Counted from the first letter of the stretch, positions 9,295 through 20,544 are shown. The stretch is 64,000 nt of DNA from Nocardioides soli (GCF_014191495.1 NZ_JACHWR010000003.1:682501-746500), one strand, 5' to 3'. Made by a program: numbers and translations. The notes: generated from the letters alone by a model not told the origin.

Positions 9295-9540
9295 GGTCGA
9301 GGAGCCGCGCGAGCGAGGAACGAGCTCGCGACCGGCGTCTCGAGACCAGCGGATCCAGCGGCAGGCTCGAGCCGCACGAGCGGCGCCTTGAGTTGACAGG
9401 TTCCAGCGGCAGGGTCGAGGAGCCGCGCGAGCGAGGAACGAGCTCGCGACCGGCGTCTCGAGACCAGCGGCCCAGCGGGAGGCTCGAGGAGCCACGCGAC
9501 CCGCGTCTCGAGACCAGAGCACCAGGCGGCGCTGAACAGC
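9295..9540. repeat. Duplicated 58-bp repeat unit after rbpA
   Basis: Bases 9295-9352 and 9413-9470 are identical 58-bp units whose starts are 118 bases apart. Each carries an internal inverted repeat, CGCGAGC and GCTCGCG around a 9-base loop. A partial third unit (GGCTCGAGGAGCCACGCGAC, then CGTCTCGAGACCAG) follows at about 9481-9515. The array fills the convergent gap between rbpA and the antiporter gene and may act as a bidirectional terminator; that role is inference. Confidence 0.7.
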
Positions 9541-9555
9541 AAGCGCCAGGGCGAC

Positions 9556-10491
9556 TCACGCCCGGGTGGCGAGCAGCGTCGCCAGGTAGACCAGGTAGGC
9601 GCCGACGAAGAGCGCGCCCTCGATCCGGCTGAGGCCGCGTCTGGTCCAGAACACCGGCACGCACGCGAGCGTTGCGCCGACCATGAGCAGGAGGTCGCCG
9701 GCCAGGACGTCGTCGGGCACCGGGACCGCCGTGGGCGCCGCGAGCACGGTGGGGCCGAGGACGAGCGCGACGTTGAAGACGTTCGAGCCCATCAGGTTGC
9801 CGATGGCGAGCGCCCGCTCGCCGCGGACCGCCGAGACGACCGCGGTGACCAGCTCCGGCGCGGAGGTCCCGAAGGCCACGACCGTCAGTCCGATCACCGC
9901 GTCGCTGACGCCGAGGCGCTGCGCGATGTCCACCGCGCCGTCGACGAGGAGCTCGGCGCCGAGCACGATGGCCGCCAGGCCGGCGAGGAGGACGACGACC
10001 GTCACCGGCGCGCGCACGTCACGATGGCTCTTCGGTGCCGCGGCGCGCGCACCACGGGTCGAGAGCAGGATCGACGCGAGGTAGACCGCGCCGAAGGCCG
10101 TCAGCCAGAGCCCGTCCGCCGCCGACAGCGCACCGTCACGGGCCAGCACGAAGAGCAGCACCGCGGCGAGCGCTCCGGCGGGCAGGTCGTGGCGCAGCGT
10201 GCGTGCCTCGAAGCGGATGGGCGCGAGCAGGGCGGCCAGGCCGAGCACCAGGAGCGTGTTGACGAGGTTCGTGCCCACGATGTTGCCGACCGCGAGCTCT
10301 CCGGCACCGTCGCGCACGGCGCTGAGGCCGATCGCCAGCTCCGGGAGGCTGGTCCCGAGCGAGACCACGGTGAGGCCGACGACGAGCGGCGGCACGCCCA
10401 GCCGTGACGCGAGGTCGGACCCGCCGCGCACGACGCCCTCGGCGCCGACCACGAGCAGCACCAGGCCGGCCAGGAGGAGCCCGGCGCTCAC
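9556..10491 (-). CDS. Calcium/sodium antiporter family protein
   Basis: The 311-residue membrane protein belongs to the YrbG-type cation/Ca2+ exchanger family. It shows the two inverted alpha repeats: GTSLPELAIG with GNIVGTNLVN in the first half and GTSAPELVTA with GNLMGSNVFN in the second. Hydrophobic segments fill most of the rest. The substrate (Ca2+, Na+ or K+) cannot be read from the sequence. It points leftward into the repeat array and has a 161-base gap to the next leftward gene, in which I see nothing distinct. Confidence 0.85.
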   Translation of the reverse strand: MSAGLLLAGLVLLVVGAEGVVRGGSDLASRLGVPPLVVGLTVVSLGTSLPELAIGLSAVRDGAGELAVGNIVGTNLVNTLLVLGLAALLAPIRFEARTLRHDLPAGALAAVLLFVLARDGALSAADGLWLTAFGAVYLASILLSTRGARAAAPKSHRDVRAPVTVVVLLAGLAAIVLGAELLVDGAVDIAQRLGVSDAVIGLTVVAFGTSAPELVTAVVSAVRGERALAIGNLMGSNVFNVALVLGPTVLAAPTAVPVPDDVLAGDLLLMVGATLACVPVFWTRRGLSRIEGALFVGAYLVYLATLLATRA

Positions 10492-10652
10492 CCCGCGGCC
10501 CGGTCAGCCACTGCGCTCCGACGGCCGGCGACCGCGCCGTTCGGCGCCGGCCATCGACCCGGGCACAGCCTGCTCATGACGTCCTCCTGCCGACATCGTG
10601 CCGCAGGTGGGTGGGCGCCACCACCCTCCACGTCGGTCCGGGCGCGAGACGT

Positions 10653-11594
10653 TCAGGCGCGCAGCTCGGCGAGCAGCCCGGCCACCTCCGCGCGGAGCAG
10701 CTCGGCCATCGCGGCCAGGCCCTGGGAGCCCCCGTCGACCCGGTCCCGCCCGTCGACCGCGACGGTGACGGCGTCGACCATCGGGCTCATGTCGGCCACG
10801 GTCGACTCGACGCTCGCCATGGCGGTGCTGCTCGCGCCCGCGACGTCCTGCATGGCCTCCACCTGGCTGGTGATCCGGCCGGTGGACTGGGCGGTCGAGT
10901 CGGCGAGCGTCTTCACCTCGGTCGCCACGACCGCGAAGCCCCGTCCGGCCTCGCCGGCGCGGGCGGCCTCGATGGTGGCGTTGAGCGCCAGCAGGCGGGT
11001 CTGCTTCGCGATCTCGGAGATCACCCGCACGACCTCGTGGATCTGCTGGGCCGCCCCGGTCGCCTCGCGTACGGCGGCGCCCGCCTGCTCGGCCTCGGCC
11101 CCGGCCCGCCGGGCGGAGTCCGCGAGGCTCGCCGAGGTGGTGCTGAGCTCCGCGGCGACCGCGGCCACCTGCTCGGCGACGGCGCCGACCGTGAGCTCGA
11201 GCCGCTCGGCCAGCTCGGTACGCCGGGCGGCCGTGGCGTCGAGGTCGGCCTGGGTGCGGGCCATCGCGGCGGTGGCCCGGTTGATGGTCTCGGCACCGGA
11301 ACGGAAGACGCCGGTGGTCCCGGTGACCAGGAAGCGCCGGTAGAAGCGGCCCTCGGCCGCCGCCTGCAGTGACGCGGCGGACTCGCGCACGTAGGCGTCG
11401 GTGCGGTCGAGCAGGCCGTTGACCGCCAGCCGGAGGGCGGCGACCTCGGGCAGTTCGTCGGTGCCCGGCAGGGGGCAGACCCGGGCCTCGAGGTCGCCGT
11501 CGGCCGCAGCGGTGCAGACCCGCAGCAGCTCGTGGATCGCGGCGGCGTACGCCGCCGGGACGGCAGCGGGCGTGCGGTCGGGGCGGCGGATCAT
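10653..11594 (-). CDS. Soluble methyl-accepting chemotaxis protein
   Basis: The 313-residue protein has the MCP signalling tip (EIAKQTRLLALNATIEAARAG then GRGFAVVATEVKTLA) and long Ala/Glu-rich coiled-coil helices. There is no transmembrane segment and no obvious periplasmic domain, so it should be a cytoplasmic receptor feeding CheA/CheW. The N-terminal region (about residues 30-110) looks HAMP- or linker-like. The ATG at 11594 overlaps the stop of the upstream PAS gene as ATGA, so the two are translationally coupled. No che genes are in the window. Confidence 0.85.
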   Translation of the reverse strand: MIRRPDRTPAAVPAAYAAAIHELLRVCTAAADGDLEARVCPLPGTDELPEVAALRLAVNGLLDRTDAYVRESAASLQAAAEGRFYRRFLVTGTTGVFRSGAETINRATAAMARTQADLDATAARRTELAERLELTVGAVAEQVAAVAAELSTTSASLADSARRAGAEAEQAGAAVREATGAAQQIHEVVRVISEIAKQTRLLALNATIEAARAGEAGRGFAVVATEVKTLADSTAQSTGRITSQVEAMQDVAGASSTAMASVESTVADMSPMVDAVTVAVDGRDRVDGGSQGLAAMAELLRAEVAGLLAELRA

Positions 11595-12133
11595 GCCGCC
11601 TCCGCCGCGTTGGTGAGCTCCCACACGTAGCGCTCGTAGGTCGTGCCCTGCTCGGCGAGGACCCGGTCGAGCCGGGCGCTGCCGGCGTTCGCGGCGTCGA
11701 CCGCCCGCCGATGGTGCGCCTCCTCGGCGAGCAGCCGTTGGTACAGCGGTCGCACCCGGGCGATCGCGCCGGCGGCGGGGCGACGGCGGTTGGAGTGGTA
11801 GCCGACGATCCGGCCGTGGGCGTCTCGGGACGGCGTGACGTGGGCGAGCACCCAGTAGTGGGCGCCGTCGGCGGCGAGGTTCACGACGTATGCGAAGAGC
11901 TCCCGGTCCTGCTGGACGCTGTCCCACAGCAGCTTGAACACCGCCCGGGGCATCTCCGGGTGCCGGATCACGCTGTGCGGCTGTCCGATCACGTCGGTCT
12001 CGTCGAGGGCCGAGATGCGGCAGAAGACGTCGTTGGCGTAGGTGATCCTGCCCTTCAGGTCGGTCTTGGTCACGATGACGTCGTCTGATCGGAGCTCGCG
12101 CTCGATTCCAGACGGGTGGATTCCTGAAATCAC
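11591..12133 (-). CDS. Aer-like PAS sensor protein
   Basis: The protein (about 180 residues) is a stand-alone PAS domain of the Aer type: TKTDLKGRITYANDVFCRISA, GQPHSVIRHPEMPRAVF and GRIVGYHSNRR are typical of redox/oxygen sensors that bind FAD. It lacks the HAMP and signalling parts of Aer, which are supplied by the coupled MCP gene downstream. The GTG at 12133 leaves the usual short lead before the PAS core; a TTG at 12172 would add 13 residues. Ligand or cofactor is inferred only from similarity to Aer. Confidence 0.75.
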   Translation of the reverse strand: MISGIHPSGIERELRSDDVIVTKTDLKGRITYANDVFCRISALDETDVIGQPHSVIRHPEMPRAVFKLLWDSVQQDRELFAYVVNLAADGAHYWVLAHVTPSRDAHGRIVGYHSNRRRPAAGAIARVRPLYQRLLAEEAHHRRAVDAANAGSARLDRVLAEQGTTYERYVWELTNAAEAA

Positions 12134-12193
12134 ACCCCTGTGATCGGCCGCCGGCCGGTGGACGTTACCCAAACCGCCGACGGGTCGGATTGG

Positions 12194-12913
12194 TCACAGC
12201 GCCGAGGCGGCCTCGCGGTCGAGGAACCAGACCGTCTCCTCGCGACCCGCTACACCGGCGGCCGGGATCTCGTGCACGTCGGCGCCCCCGAGGGCGGCGG
12301 CGACCGCGCGCGCCTTGCCGGAGCCGCTCACCAGGAACCACACCGATCGAGCGCGGTTCAGCGCCGGCAGGGTGAGGCTGATCCGCTCCGGGGGCGGCTT
12401 GGGCGAGCCGGTGACGCCGACCGCGATCGCGTCGGCGTCGAGCTGCGGGAAGCCGGGGAAGAGCGAGGCGATGTGACCGTCGGGGCCGATGCCGAGCATC
12501 ACGATGTCGAACTCGCCGCTGCCGTGCCGGCGCAGCGCGTCGGCGTACGCCGCGGCGCCGGCGTCGACGTCGCTGGCGTCGGCCGTCGACGGCATCTCGT
12601 GGACCTGCGTCGCGCCCACGGCGTCGAGGAAGGCGGCGCGGGCCTGGCCGCTGTTGCGGTCAGGGGATTCGGGGGCGACGAAGCGCTCGTCACCCCACCA
12701 GACCACGACCCGGCCCCAGTCGACCTCCGAGCCGGGCGTGAGCCGCGCGATCTCGCGATGGATCTGGTCGGCGATCGTGCCGCCGGTGAGCGCGATCCGG
12801 GGGACGCCCCCGGCGTCCTGGGCGTCCGCGAGGCGACTGAGCAGCTCGCCGGCGACGGCGGTGGCCAGGGCCGGGCCGTCCTCATGCACCTCGACCAGGG
12901 GTTCAGGGGTCAC
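12194..12913 (-). CDS. pgl: 6-phosphogluconolactonase
   Basis: The enzyme hydrolyses 6-phosphoglucono-delta-lactone, step two of the oxidative pentose-phosphate pathway. The 239-residue protein shows the family motifs ALTGGTIA, WWGDERFV with downstream DRNSGQARAAFL, and LGIGPDGHIASLFPG. Its start overlaps the opcA stop by 4 bases. It is the last gene of the leftward tkt-tal-pgi-zwf-opcA-pgl operon. Confidence 0.95.
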   Translation of the reverse strand: MTPEPLVEVHEDGPALATAVAGELLSRLADAQDAGGVPRIALTGGTIADQIHREIARLTPGSEVDWGRVVVWWGDERFVAPESPDRNSGQARAAFLDAVGATQVHEMPSTADASDVDAGAAAYADALRRHGSGEFDIVMLGIGPDGHIASLFPGFPQLDADAIAVGVTGSPKPPPERISLTLPALNRARSVWFLVSGSGKARAVAAALGGADVHEIPAAGVAGREETVWFLDREAASAL

Positions 12914-13821
12914 CTCGAGGCCTCCATCCTCAGCAGCCGCTTCGTGGTCTCCGCGTAGACGTCATCCTCGTCGAGCCGGCGCAGCTCCTCGGCCAGCAGC
13001 TCCGGCAGCTCGCGCCGCTTGAGGGCGACGGGGCGGTCGGGGCGGTCCGGCGACGAGAACGTCGCCAGCCTGCCGTCGGGGCGCGAGATCCGGATCGGGC
13101 CCTCGCGGGTCTCGAGCACGACCTCGGTGATGCCGGGCCCGGAGGAGCTCGTGCGGGTGACGTCGACCTTGAGCCGGTCGGCCAGCCAGGCCGCCAGGAG
13201 GTCGGCACTGGGGCTGATCCGCTCCGCGGTGACCGATGCCCGGGTCACCTTGAGCGGCTGCTGGTCGAGCGCCGCGGCCAGCAGCGCCCGCCAGGGGGTG
13301 ATCCGGGTCCAGGCCAGGTCGGTGTTGCCGACCGTGTAGGCCTCGCACTGGCGGTAGATCGCCTTGGTCTTGCCGCGCACGGCGGCCGCGGCGTCGGTGA
13401 TGCGGCGCTGGGCCAGCCGGCCCAGCGGGTCGCCGGCGGGGTCGGCGGGTGGGTGGCTGGGCCACCACACGGCGACGGGGGAGTCGGGCAGCAGCAGCGG
13501 CAGCACCACGGACTCGGGGTGCTTGACGACCTCACCCTTGAGCCGGATCAGCGCCGTCTCGCCGGTCCAGCCCGACCCGGTGCCGACCTGGGCGCCGATC
13601 TCGGCGGCGCCGCGGGCGTCACCGAGGATGACGCCGAGCACCCGGGCCGGGTGCTCGTGCGAGGCCGCCCGGGCGGCGCGCATGGCACCCTCCGCGTCGT
13701 CCTCCGCGACGACGATGACCAGCGTCATCACCATGCCCATCGCGGGGCTGCCGGCGCGCACGCGGGCCCGCCGGAGCTCGGTCGCGATCTCGGCCGAGTT
13801 CGTGTTCGTCAGCTCGATCAT
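12910..13821 (-). CDS. opcA: Glucose-6-phosphate dehydrogenase assembly protein OpcA
   Basis: OpcA is the assembly and allosteric partner of G6PDH in cyanobacteria and actinobacteria. The 303-residue protein has the conserved PVAVWWPSHPP and the DLAWTRITPWRALLA segments. It sits between zwf and pgl as usual. The start is unusual: its ATG overlaps, as ATGA, the stop of a 48-codon mini-ORF made of repeat sequence (13818-13964) inserted between zwf and opcA. Translation of opcA may therefore depend on translation of that mini-ORF. Confidence 0.93.
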   Translation of the reverse strand: MIELTNTNSAEIATELRRARVRAGSPAMGMVMTLVIVVAEDDAEGAMRAARAASHEHPARVLGVILGDARGAAEIGAQVGTGSGWTGETALIRLKGEVVKHPESVVLPLLLPDSPVAVWWPSHPPADPAGDPLGRLAQRRITDAAAAVRGKTKAIYRQCEAYTVGNTDLAWTRITPWRALLAAALDQQPLKVTRASVTAERISPSADLLAAWLADRLKVDVTRTSSSGPGITEVVLETREGPIRISRPDGRLATFSSPDRPDRPVALKRRELPELLAEELRRLDEDDVYAETTKRLLRMEASR

Positions 13822-13964
13822 CTCGGGGTCCCCTCGAAAGTGTGGAGCGGAGGGCGTCGGGGTCCCCGCGGGATCATGCGCCGGGGGAGCGTAGCGGAGG
13901 AGGCCGCGATCTCGTGGGGTGAAGCGTTGCGGGGGAGCTCCGCAGTTTCGTGGGGTGAGGTCAT
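13818..13964 (-). CDS. Repeat-derived 48-codon mini-ORF coupled to opcA
   Basis: An ATG 2 bases after the zwf stop opens a 48-codon frame (MTSPHETAELPRN at the start, FEGTPR at the end) whose TGA overlaps the opcA ATG. The DNA consists of CACCCCACGA / CTCCCCCGC / GGGGACCCC modules shared with 37510-37659 and 58381-58458. The peptide is Pro/Arg-rich with no recognisable domain. It may matter as a coupling device rather than as a protein. Confidence 0.4.
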   Translation of the reverse strand: MTSPHETAELPRNASPHEIAASSATLPRRMIPRGPRRPPLHTFEGTPR

Positions 13965-13966
13965 GC

Positions 13967-15498
13967 TCAGGGCCTCCTCCAGACGCGTCCGTCGCGGGCC
14001 AGCATCGCGTCGGCGGAGGCGGGTCCCCAGCCGCCCGACTCGTACGGCTCGGGCCGGCCCTTGCCCTTCTCGTCCTGCGCGGCCCAGTGGTCGAGGATGG
14101 GGTCGAGGATCTGCCACGAGAGCTCGACCTCCTCGTGCCGGGGGAAGAGCGGCGGATCGCCGAGGAGTACGTCGAGGATCAGCCGCTCGTAGGCCTCCGG
14201 GGAGGACTCGGTGAAGGCGCCGCCGTAGACGAAGTCCATGTTCACGTCGCGGATCTCCATCTGCGTGCCCGGCACCTTCGAGCCGAACCGCAGCGTGACG
14301 CCCTCGTCGGGCTGGATCCGGATCACCAGGGCGTTCTGCCCGAGCTCCTCGATCGAGGAGTCCGCGAAGGGCAGGTGCGGTGCCCGCTTGAAGACGATCG
14401 CGACCTCGGTGACGCGGCGGCCGAGCCGCTTGCCGGTGCGCAGGTAGAACGGCACGCCGGCCCAGCGCCGGGTCTCGACGTTGAGGGTCACCGCGGCGTA
14501 CGTCTCGGTGGTCGAGGTGCGCTTGATGCCCTCCTCCTCGAGGAAGCCGGGCACCTTGACGCCACCGGCCCAGCCCGCGGCGTACTGACCTCGCGCGGTC
14601 GTCAGGTCGAGCCGGCGGGGGAGCGTCACGCTGGAGAGCACCTTCTGCTTCTCGATCCGCAGCGACCGGGCGTCGAACGAGGTCGGCTCCTCCATCGCGA
14701 CCAGGCTGAGCAGCTGGAGCAGGTGGTTCTGGATCACGTCGCGGGCGGCGCCGATGCCGTCGTAGTAGCCGGCCCGGCCGCCGATGCCGATGTCCTCGGC
14801 CATCGTGATCTGCACGTGGTCGACGTAGTTGGAGTTCCAGATCGGCTCGAACATCTCGTTCGCGAAGCGCATCGCGAGGATGTTCTGCACGGTCTCCTTG
14901 CCGAGGTAGTGGTCGATCCGGAAGATCGAGTCGCTCGGGAAGACCTCGCCCAGGATGCCCTGGAGCTCGCGGGCCGACTCCAGGTCGTGGCCGAAGGGCT
15001 TCTCGATCACCACCCGGCGCCAGGAGCCCTCGCTTGCCCGCGCGAGGCCGTGCTCCTTGAGCTGCCCGACGACGTCACCGAAGAACCCCGGCGGGATCGC
15101 CAGGTAGAACGCGTGGTTGCCGCCGGTGCCGCGCAGCTCGTCGAGCTCCTCGATCGTGCGGCGCAGCCGGTCGAAGGCCTGGTCGTCGTCGAAGTTGCCC
15201 GGCACGAACCGGAAGCCCTCGGCGAGCTGCTGCCAGACCTCCTCGCGGAAGTCCGTGCGCGCGTGGGCCTTCACCGAGTCGTGCACGATCTGGGCGAAGT
15301 CCTGGTCGGCCCAGTCGCGCCGGGCGAACCCGGTGAGGCTGAAGCCGGGCGGCAGCAGGCCCCGGTTGGCGAGGTCGTAGATCGCCGGCATGATCTTCTT
15401 GCGCGACAGGTCGCCGGTGACCCCGAAGAGCACCATCCCGCTCGGGCCGGCGATGCGAGGGAGTCGTCGGTCACGGGGGTCGCGCAGCGGGTTGTCGC

Positions 15499-15502
<4 letters not shown>
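13967..15502 (-). CDS. zwf: Glucose-6-phosphate 1-dehydrogenase
   Basis: The enzyme oxidises glucose-6-phosphate and reduces NADP in the first committed step of the pentose-phosphate pathway. The 511-residue protein has the coenzyme motif FGVTGDLSRKK near residue 29 and the active-site segment RIDHYLGKE. Its start overlaps the pgi stop by 4 bases. Together with OpcA it forms the actinobacterial G6PDH complex. Confidence 0.97.
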
Positions 15503-17177
<1,675 letters not shown>

Positions 17178-17181
<4 letters not shown>

Positions 17182-18287
17182 ACCGAGGCGGCCTTGTCCA
17201 TCTGGCCCTTCACGGTCTCGACCAGCTCGTCCCAGGACTTCTTGAACTTGTCGACGCCTTCGGTCTCGAGCACCACCAGCACGTCGTCGAAGTCGATGCC
17301 GGCGGCGGCCAGCTGGTCGAAGATCGTCTGCGCCGCCCCGGCCCGCCCGGTGACCTGGTCGCCCTCGAGCGCACCGTGGTCGGCGAAGGCGTCGAGGGTC
17401 TTCTCCGGCATCGTGTTGACCGTGTCGGCGACCACGAGGTCGGTGACGTAGAGGGTGTCGGGGTAGTCGGGGTTCTTGACCCCGGTCGAGGCCCACAGCG
17501 GGCGCTGCGGGTTCGCGCCCGCCTCCGCCAGCAGCCGCCACCGGTCGGAGGCGATCACCTCCTCGAAGGCGGCGTACGCCAGCCGGGCGTTGGCGACCGC
17601 GGCCCTGCCGCGCAGCGCGAGCGCCTCGTCGGTCCCGATCTTCTCGAGCCGGGCGTCGACCTCGGTGTCGACCCGGGAGACGAAGAACGACGCCACCGAT
17701 TGGATCCGGCTCAGGTCGAGACCCGCGTCGCGTGCCTGCTCGAGCCCGGTGAGGTAGGCGTCCATCACCTCGCGGTAGCGCCCGATGCCGAAGATCAGCG
17801 TGACGTTGACGCTGATGCCCTGGGCGATCGCGGCGGTGATGGCGGGCAGCCCCTCCCGGGTCGCCGGGATCTTGATGAGCGCGTTGCGCCGGTCGACCGC
17901 GGTCCAGAGCGCGCGCGCCGAGGCGATCGTGCCCTCGGTGTCGTTGGCGAGCGCCGGCTCGACCTCGATCGAGACCCGGCCGTCGGCGGCGGTGCTGTCG
18001 GCGACCGGCGCGAGGATGTCGCAGGCGTTGCGCACGTCCTCGGTGGTGAGCTCGAAGATCACCCGGTCGACCGGCTCGCCCTTGTCGACGAGCTGGGCGA
18101 CCTGCTCGTCGTAGCGCTCACCGTTGGCGATCGCGGCGGCGAAGATCGTCGGGTTCGTGGTGACGCCGACGACGGACTTGTCCTTGACGAGACCGGCGAG
18201 ATTGCCGGTCTCGATGCGCTCGCGGGACAGGTCGTCGAGCCAGATCGACACCCCCGCGTCCGACAGAGCCTTCAGGCGGTCATTCAT
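17178..18287 (-). CDS. tal: Transaldolase
   Basis: Transaldolase moves a dihydroxyacetone unit between sugar phosphates through a Schiff-base lysine, seen here in NALIKIPATREG. The 369-residue length and the VTTNPTIFAAAI motif match the long actinobacterial transaldolase type. An ATG start preceded by an AGAGAGGAAA ribosome-binding region lies 42 bases downstream of tkt. Confidence 0.96.
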
Positions 18288-18329
18288 CGTTTTCCTCTCT
18301 GGATCGCAGACGATGGGGGTCGAACGCGG

Positions 18330-20435
18330 CTAGGCGGTGACCGCCGCGATCGAGTCGTGGGCGGCGGCGACGACCGCGTCGGTCGTGACGCCGTACTCCT
18401 GGAAGATCCGCGCGAAGTCCGCGGACGCGCCGTAGGTCTCGATGGAGATGATCCGCCCGTGGTCGCCGACCACCTCGCGCCAGCCCTGGGCGATGCCGGC
18501 CTCGACGGAGACCCGGGCCTTCACGGTCGGGGGGATCACGGTCTCGCGGTAGGACTCCTCCTGCGCGTCGAACCACTCCCGGCACGGCATCGACACGACG
18601 CGGGCGCCGATGCCCTGCTCGGCGAGCCGGGCCCGCGCCTCGACGGCGAGCTGCACCTCGGAGCCGGTGCCGATCAGCACGACGTCGGGCAGGCCGCCCA
18701 GCGGGGTGTCCTGGAGCACGTACGCGCCGCGGTGGACGTTGCTGGTGTCGGAGAAGCCGTCGGTGCCCCGCGGGAAGACCGGGACGTTCTGCCGGGTCAG
18801 CGCGATGCCCGTGGGCCGGGAGGTGTTCTCGATCGCGGCCTTCCAGACGGCGGCCGTCTCGTTGGCGTCGGCCGGGCGGGCGACGTCGAGGCCCGGGATC
18901 GCGCGCAGCGCGGCGAGGTGCTCGATCGGCTGGTGGGTGGGGCCGTCCTCGCCCAGGCCGATCGAGTCGTGGGTCCAGACGTAGGTGACCGGCAGCCCCA
19001 TCAGCGCGGCGAGCCGGACCGCCGGGCGCATGTAGTCGGAGAACTGCAGGAACGTGCCGCCGAAGACCCGGGTGCCGCCGTGCAGCGCGATGCCGTTCAT
19101 GATCGCGCCCATCGCGTGCTCGCGGATGCCGAAGTGCAGCACCCGGCCGGCGTACGGGTCGCCCTCGAACATCTTGCTGGAGCGGTCCTTCGGGATGAAG
19201 GACAGCGCGCCCTCGATCGTGGTGTTGTTCGACTCCGCGAGATCGGCCGAGCCGCCCCACAGCTCGGGGATCACGGCGGCCATCGCGTTGATGACCGCGC
19301 CGGACGCCTTGCGGGTCGCCATGCCCTTCGGGTCGGCGTCGAACGACGGCAGCGCGTCGGCCCAGCCCTCGGGCAGGCTGCGCGTCTGCATGCGCTCGAA
19401 GAGCGCGACGTCGGCCGACGGCTTCGTGGTCCAGTGCTGGAACTGCTTGTTCCACTCCTCCTGGGCCTGCTGGCCGTGGACGACCGCCCGGCGGGTGTGC
19501 TCGATCACGTCGGCCGACACCTCGAAGGTCTGCGCCGGGTCGAAGCCGAGCACCTCCTTGGTGGCCTGCACCTCGGCCTGACCGAGGGCGGAGCCATGCG
19601 CCTTGCCGGTGCCCTGGGCGTTGGGCGCGGGCCAGGCGATGATCGTACGCAGCACGATGAAGCTGGGCCGGTCGGTGACGGCCTCAGCCGCCTGGATCGC
19701 GTCCCAGAGGGCCTGCACGTCCTCGCGGTAGCCGCGGCCGTCGTGGGTCCAGTCGACGGTCTGGACGTGCCAGCCGTAGGCCTCGTAGCGGGCCGCGGTG
19801 TCCTCGGAGAGGGCGATGTTGGTGTCGTCCTCGATCGAGATCTTGTTGTCGTCGTAGATCAGCGTGAGGTTGCCGAGCTGCTGGGTGCCGGCGAGCGAGG
19901 AGGCCTCGCCGCTCACGCCCTCCTCGATGTCGCCGTCGGAGCAGATCGCGTAGATGTGGTGGTCGAACGGCGACTCGCCGGGCGCGGCGTTCGGGTCGAG
20001 CAGGCCGCGCTCCTTGCGGGCGGCCATCGCCATGCCGACGGCGTTCGCGACGCCCTGCCCGAGCGGGCCGGTCGTGGTCTCGACACCGGCCGTGTGGCCG
20101 TACTCGGGGTGCCCCGGGGTCTTGCTGCCCCAGGTGCGCAGTGCCTTGATGTCGTCGAGCTCGAGGCCCCACCCACCCAGGTAGAGCTGGAGGTACAGGG
20201 TGAGCGAGGAGTGCCCCGCCGAGAGCACGAACCGATCCCGGCCCGGCCAGTGCGGGTCGGCGGGGTTGTGCCGCATCACCTTCTGGAAGAGCAGGTAGGC
20301 CGCGGGAGCCAGGCTCATCGCGGTGCCGGGATGGCCGTTGCCGACCTTCTGCACCGCGTCCATGGCGAGGACTCGGACCGTGTCCACCGCCTTCTGGTCG
20401 AGGTCGGTCCAGTCGAGTGCAGAGGTCTTGCTCAC
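18330..20435 (-). CDS. tkt: Transketolase
   Basis: Transketolase transfers two-carbon units with thiamine diphosphate. The 701-residue protein has GHPGTAMSLAPAAYLLF, the ThDP-binding CSDGDIEEGVSGEASSLAG region, and the transketolase motif DSIGLGEDGPTHQPIEHLA. The start is a GTG behind an AAAGGA ribosome-binding site. It is the first gene of the six-gene leftward operon; its promoter faces away from ctaB. Confidence 0.97.
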   Translation of the reverse strand: MSKTSALDWTDLDQKAVDTVRVLAMDAVQKVGNGHPGTAMSLAPAAYLLFQKVMRHNPADPHWPGRDRFVLSAGHSSLTLYLQLYLGGWGLELDDIKALRTWGSKTPGHPEYGHTAGVETTTGPLGQGVANAVGMAMAARKERGLLDPNAAPGESPFDHHIYAICSDGDIEEGVSGEASSLAGTQQLGNLTLIYDDNKISIEDDTNIALSEDTAARYEAYGWHVQTVDWTHDGRGYREDVQALWDAIQAAEAVTDRPSFIVLRTIIAWPAPNAQGTGKAHGSALGQAEVQATKEVLGFDPAQTFEVSADVIEHTRRAVVHGQQAQEEWNKQFQHWTTKPSADVALFERMQTRSLPEGWADALPSFDADPKGMATRKASGAVINAMAAVIPELWGGSADLAESNNTTIEGALSFIPKDRSSKMFEGDPYAGRVLHFGIREHAMGAIMNGIALHGGTRVFGGTFLQFSDYMRPAVRLAALMGLPVTYVWTHDSIGLGEDGPTHQPIEHLAALRAIPGLDVARPADANETAAVWKAAIENTSRPTGIALTRQNVPVFPRGTDGFSDTSNVHRGAYVLQDTPLGGLPDVVLIGTGSEVQLAVEARARLAEQGIGARVVSMPCREWFDAQEESYRETVIPPTVKARVSVEAGIAQGWREVVGDHGRIISIETYGASADFARIFQEYGVTTDAVVAAAHDSIAAVTA

Positions 20436-20467
20436 AGGGTTCCTTTCCGGAGGTTCGGCCAGTGCCG

Positions 20468-20493
20468 AGCCTACTCAGGTCTGGCGATAGACT
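20468..20493. promoter_or_regulatory. Divergent -10 boxes for tkt and ctaB
   Basis: TAGGCT on the minus strand (20468-20473) points to tkt, and TAGACT on the plus strand (20488-20493) points to ctaB. The two hexamers are 14 bases apart, so the promoters overlap back to back and could compete for polymerase. Both leave leaders of roughly 30-50 bases. Confidence 0.4.
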
Positions 20494-20544
20494 CCCATCC
20501 GTCCAGCATCGCTCCGGTGCCCACCATTCCTCCCGAGGACTCCC

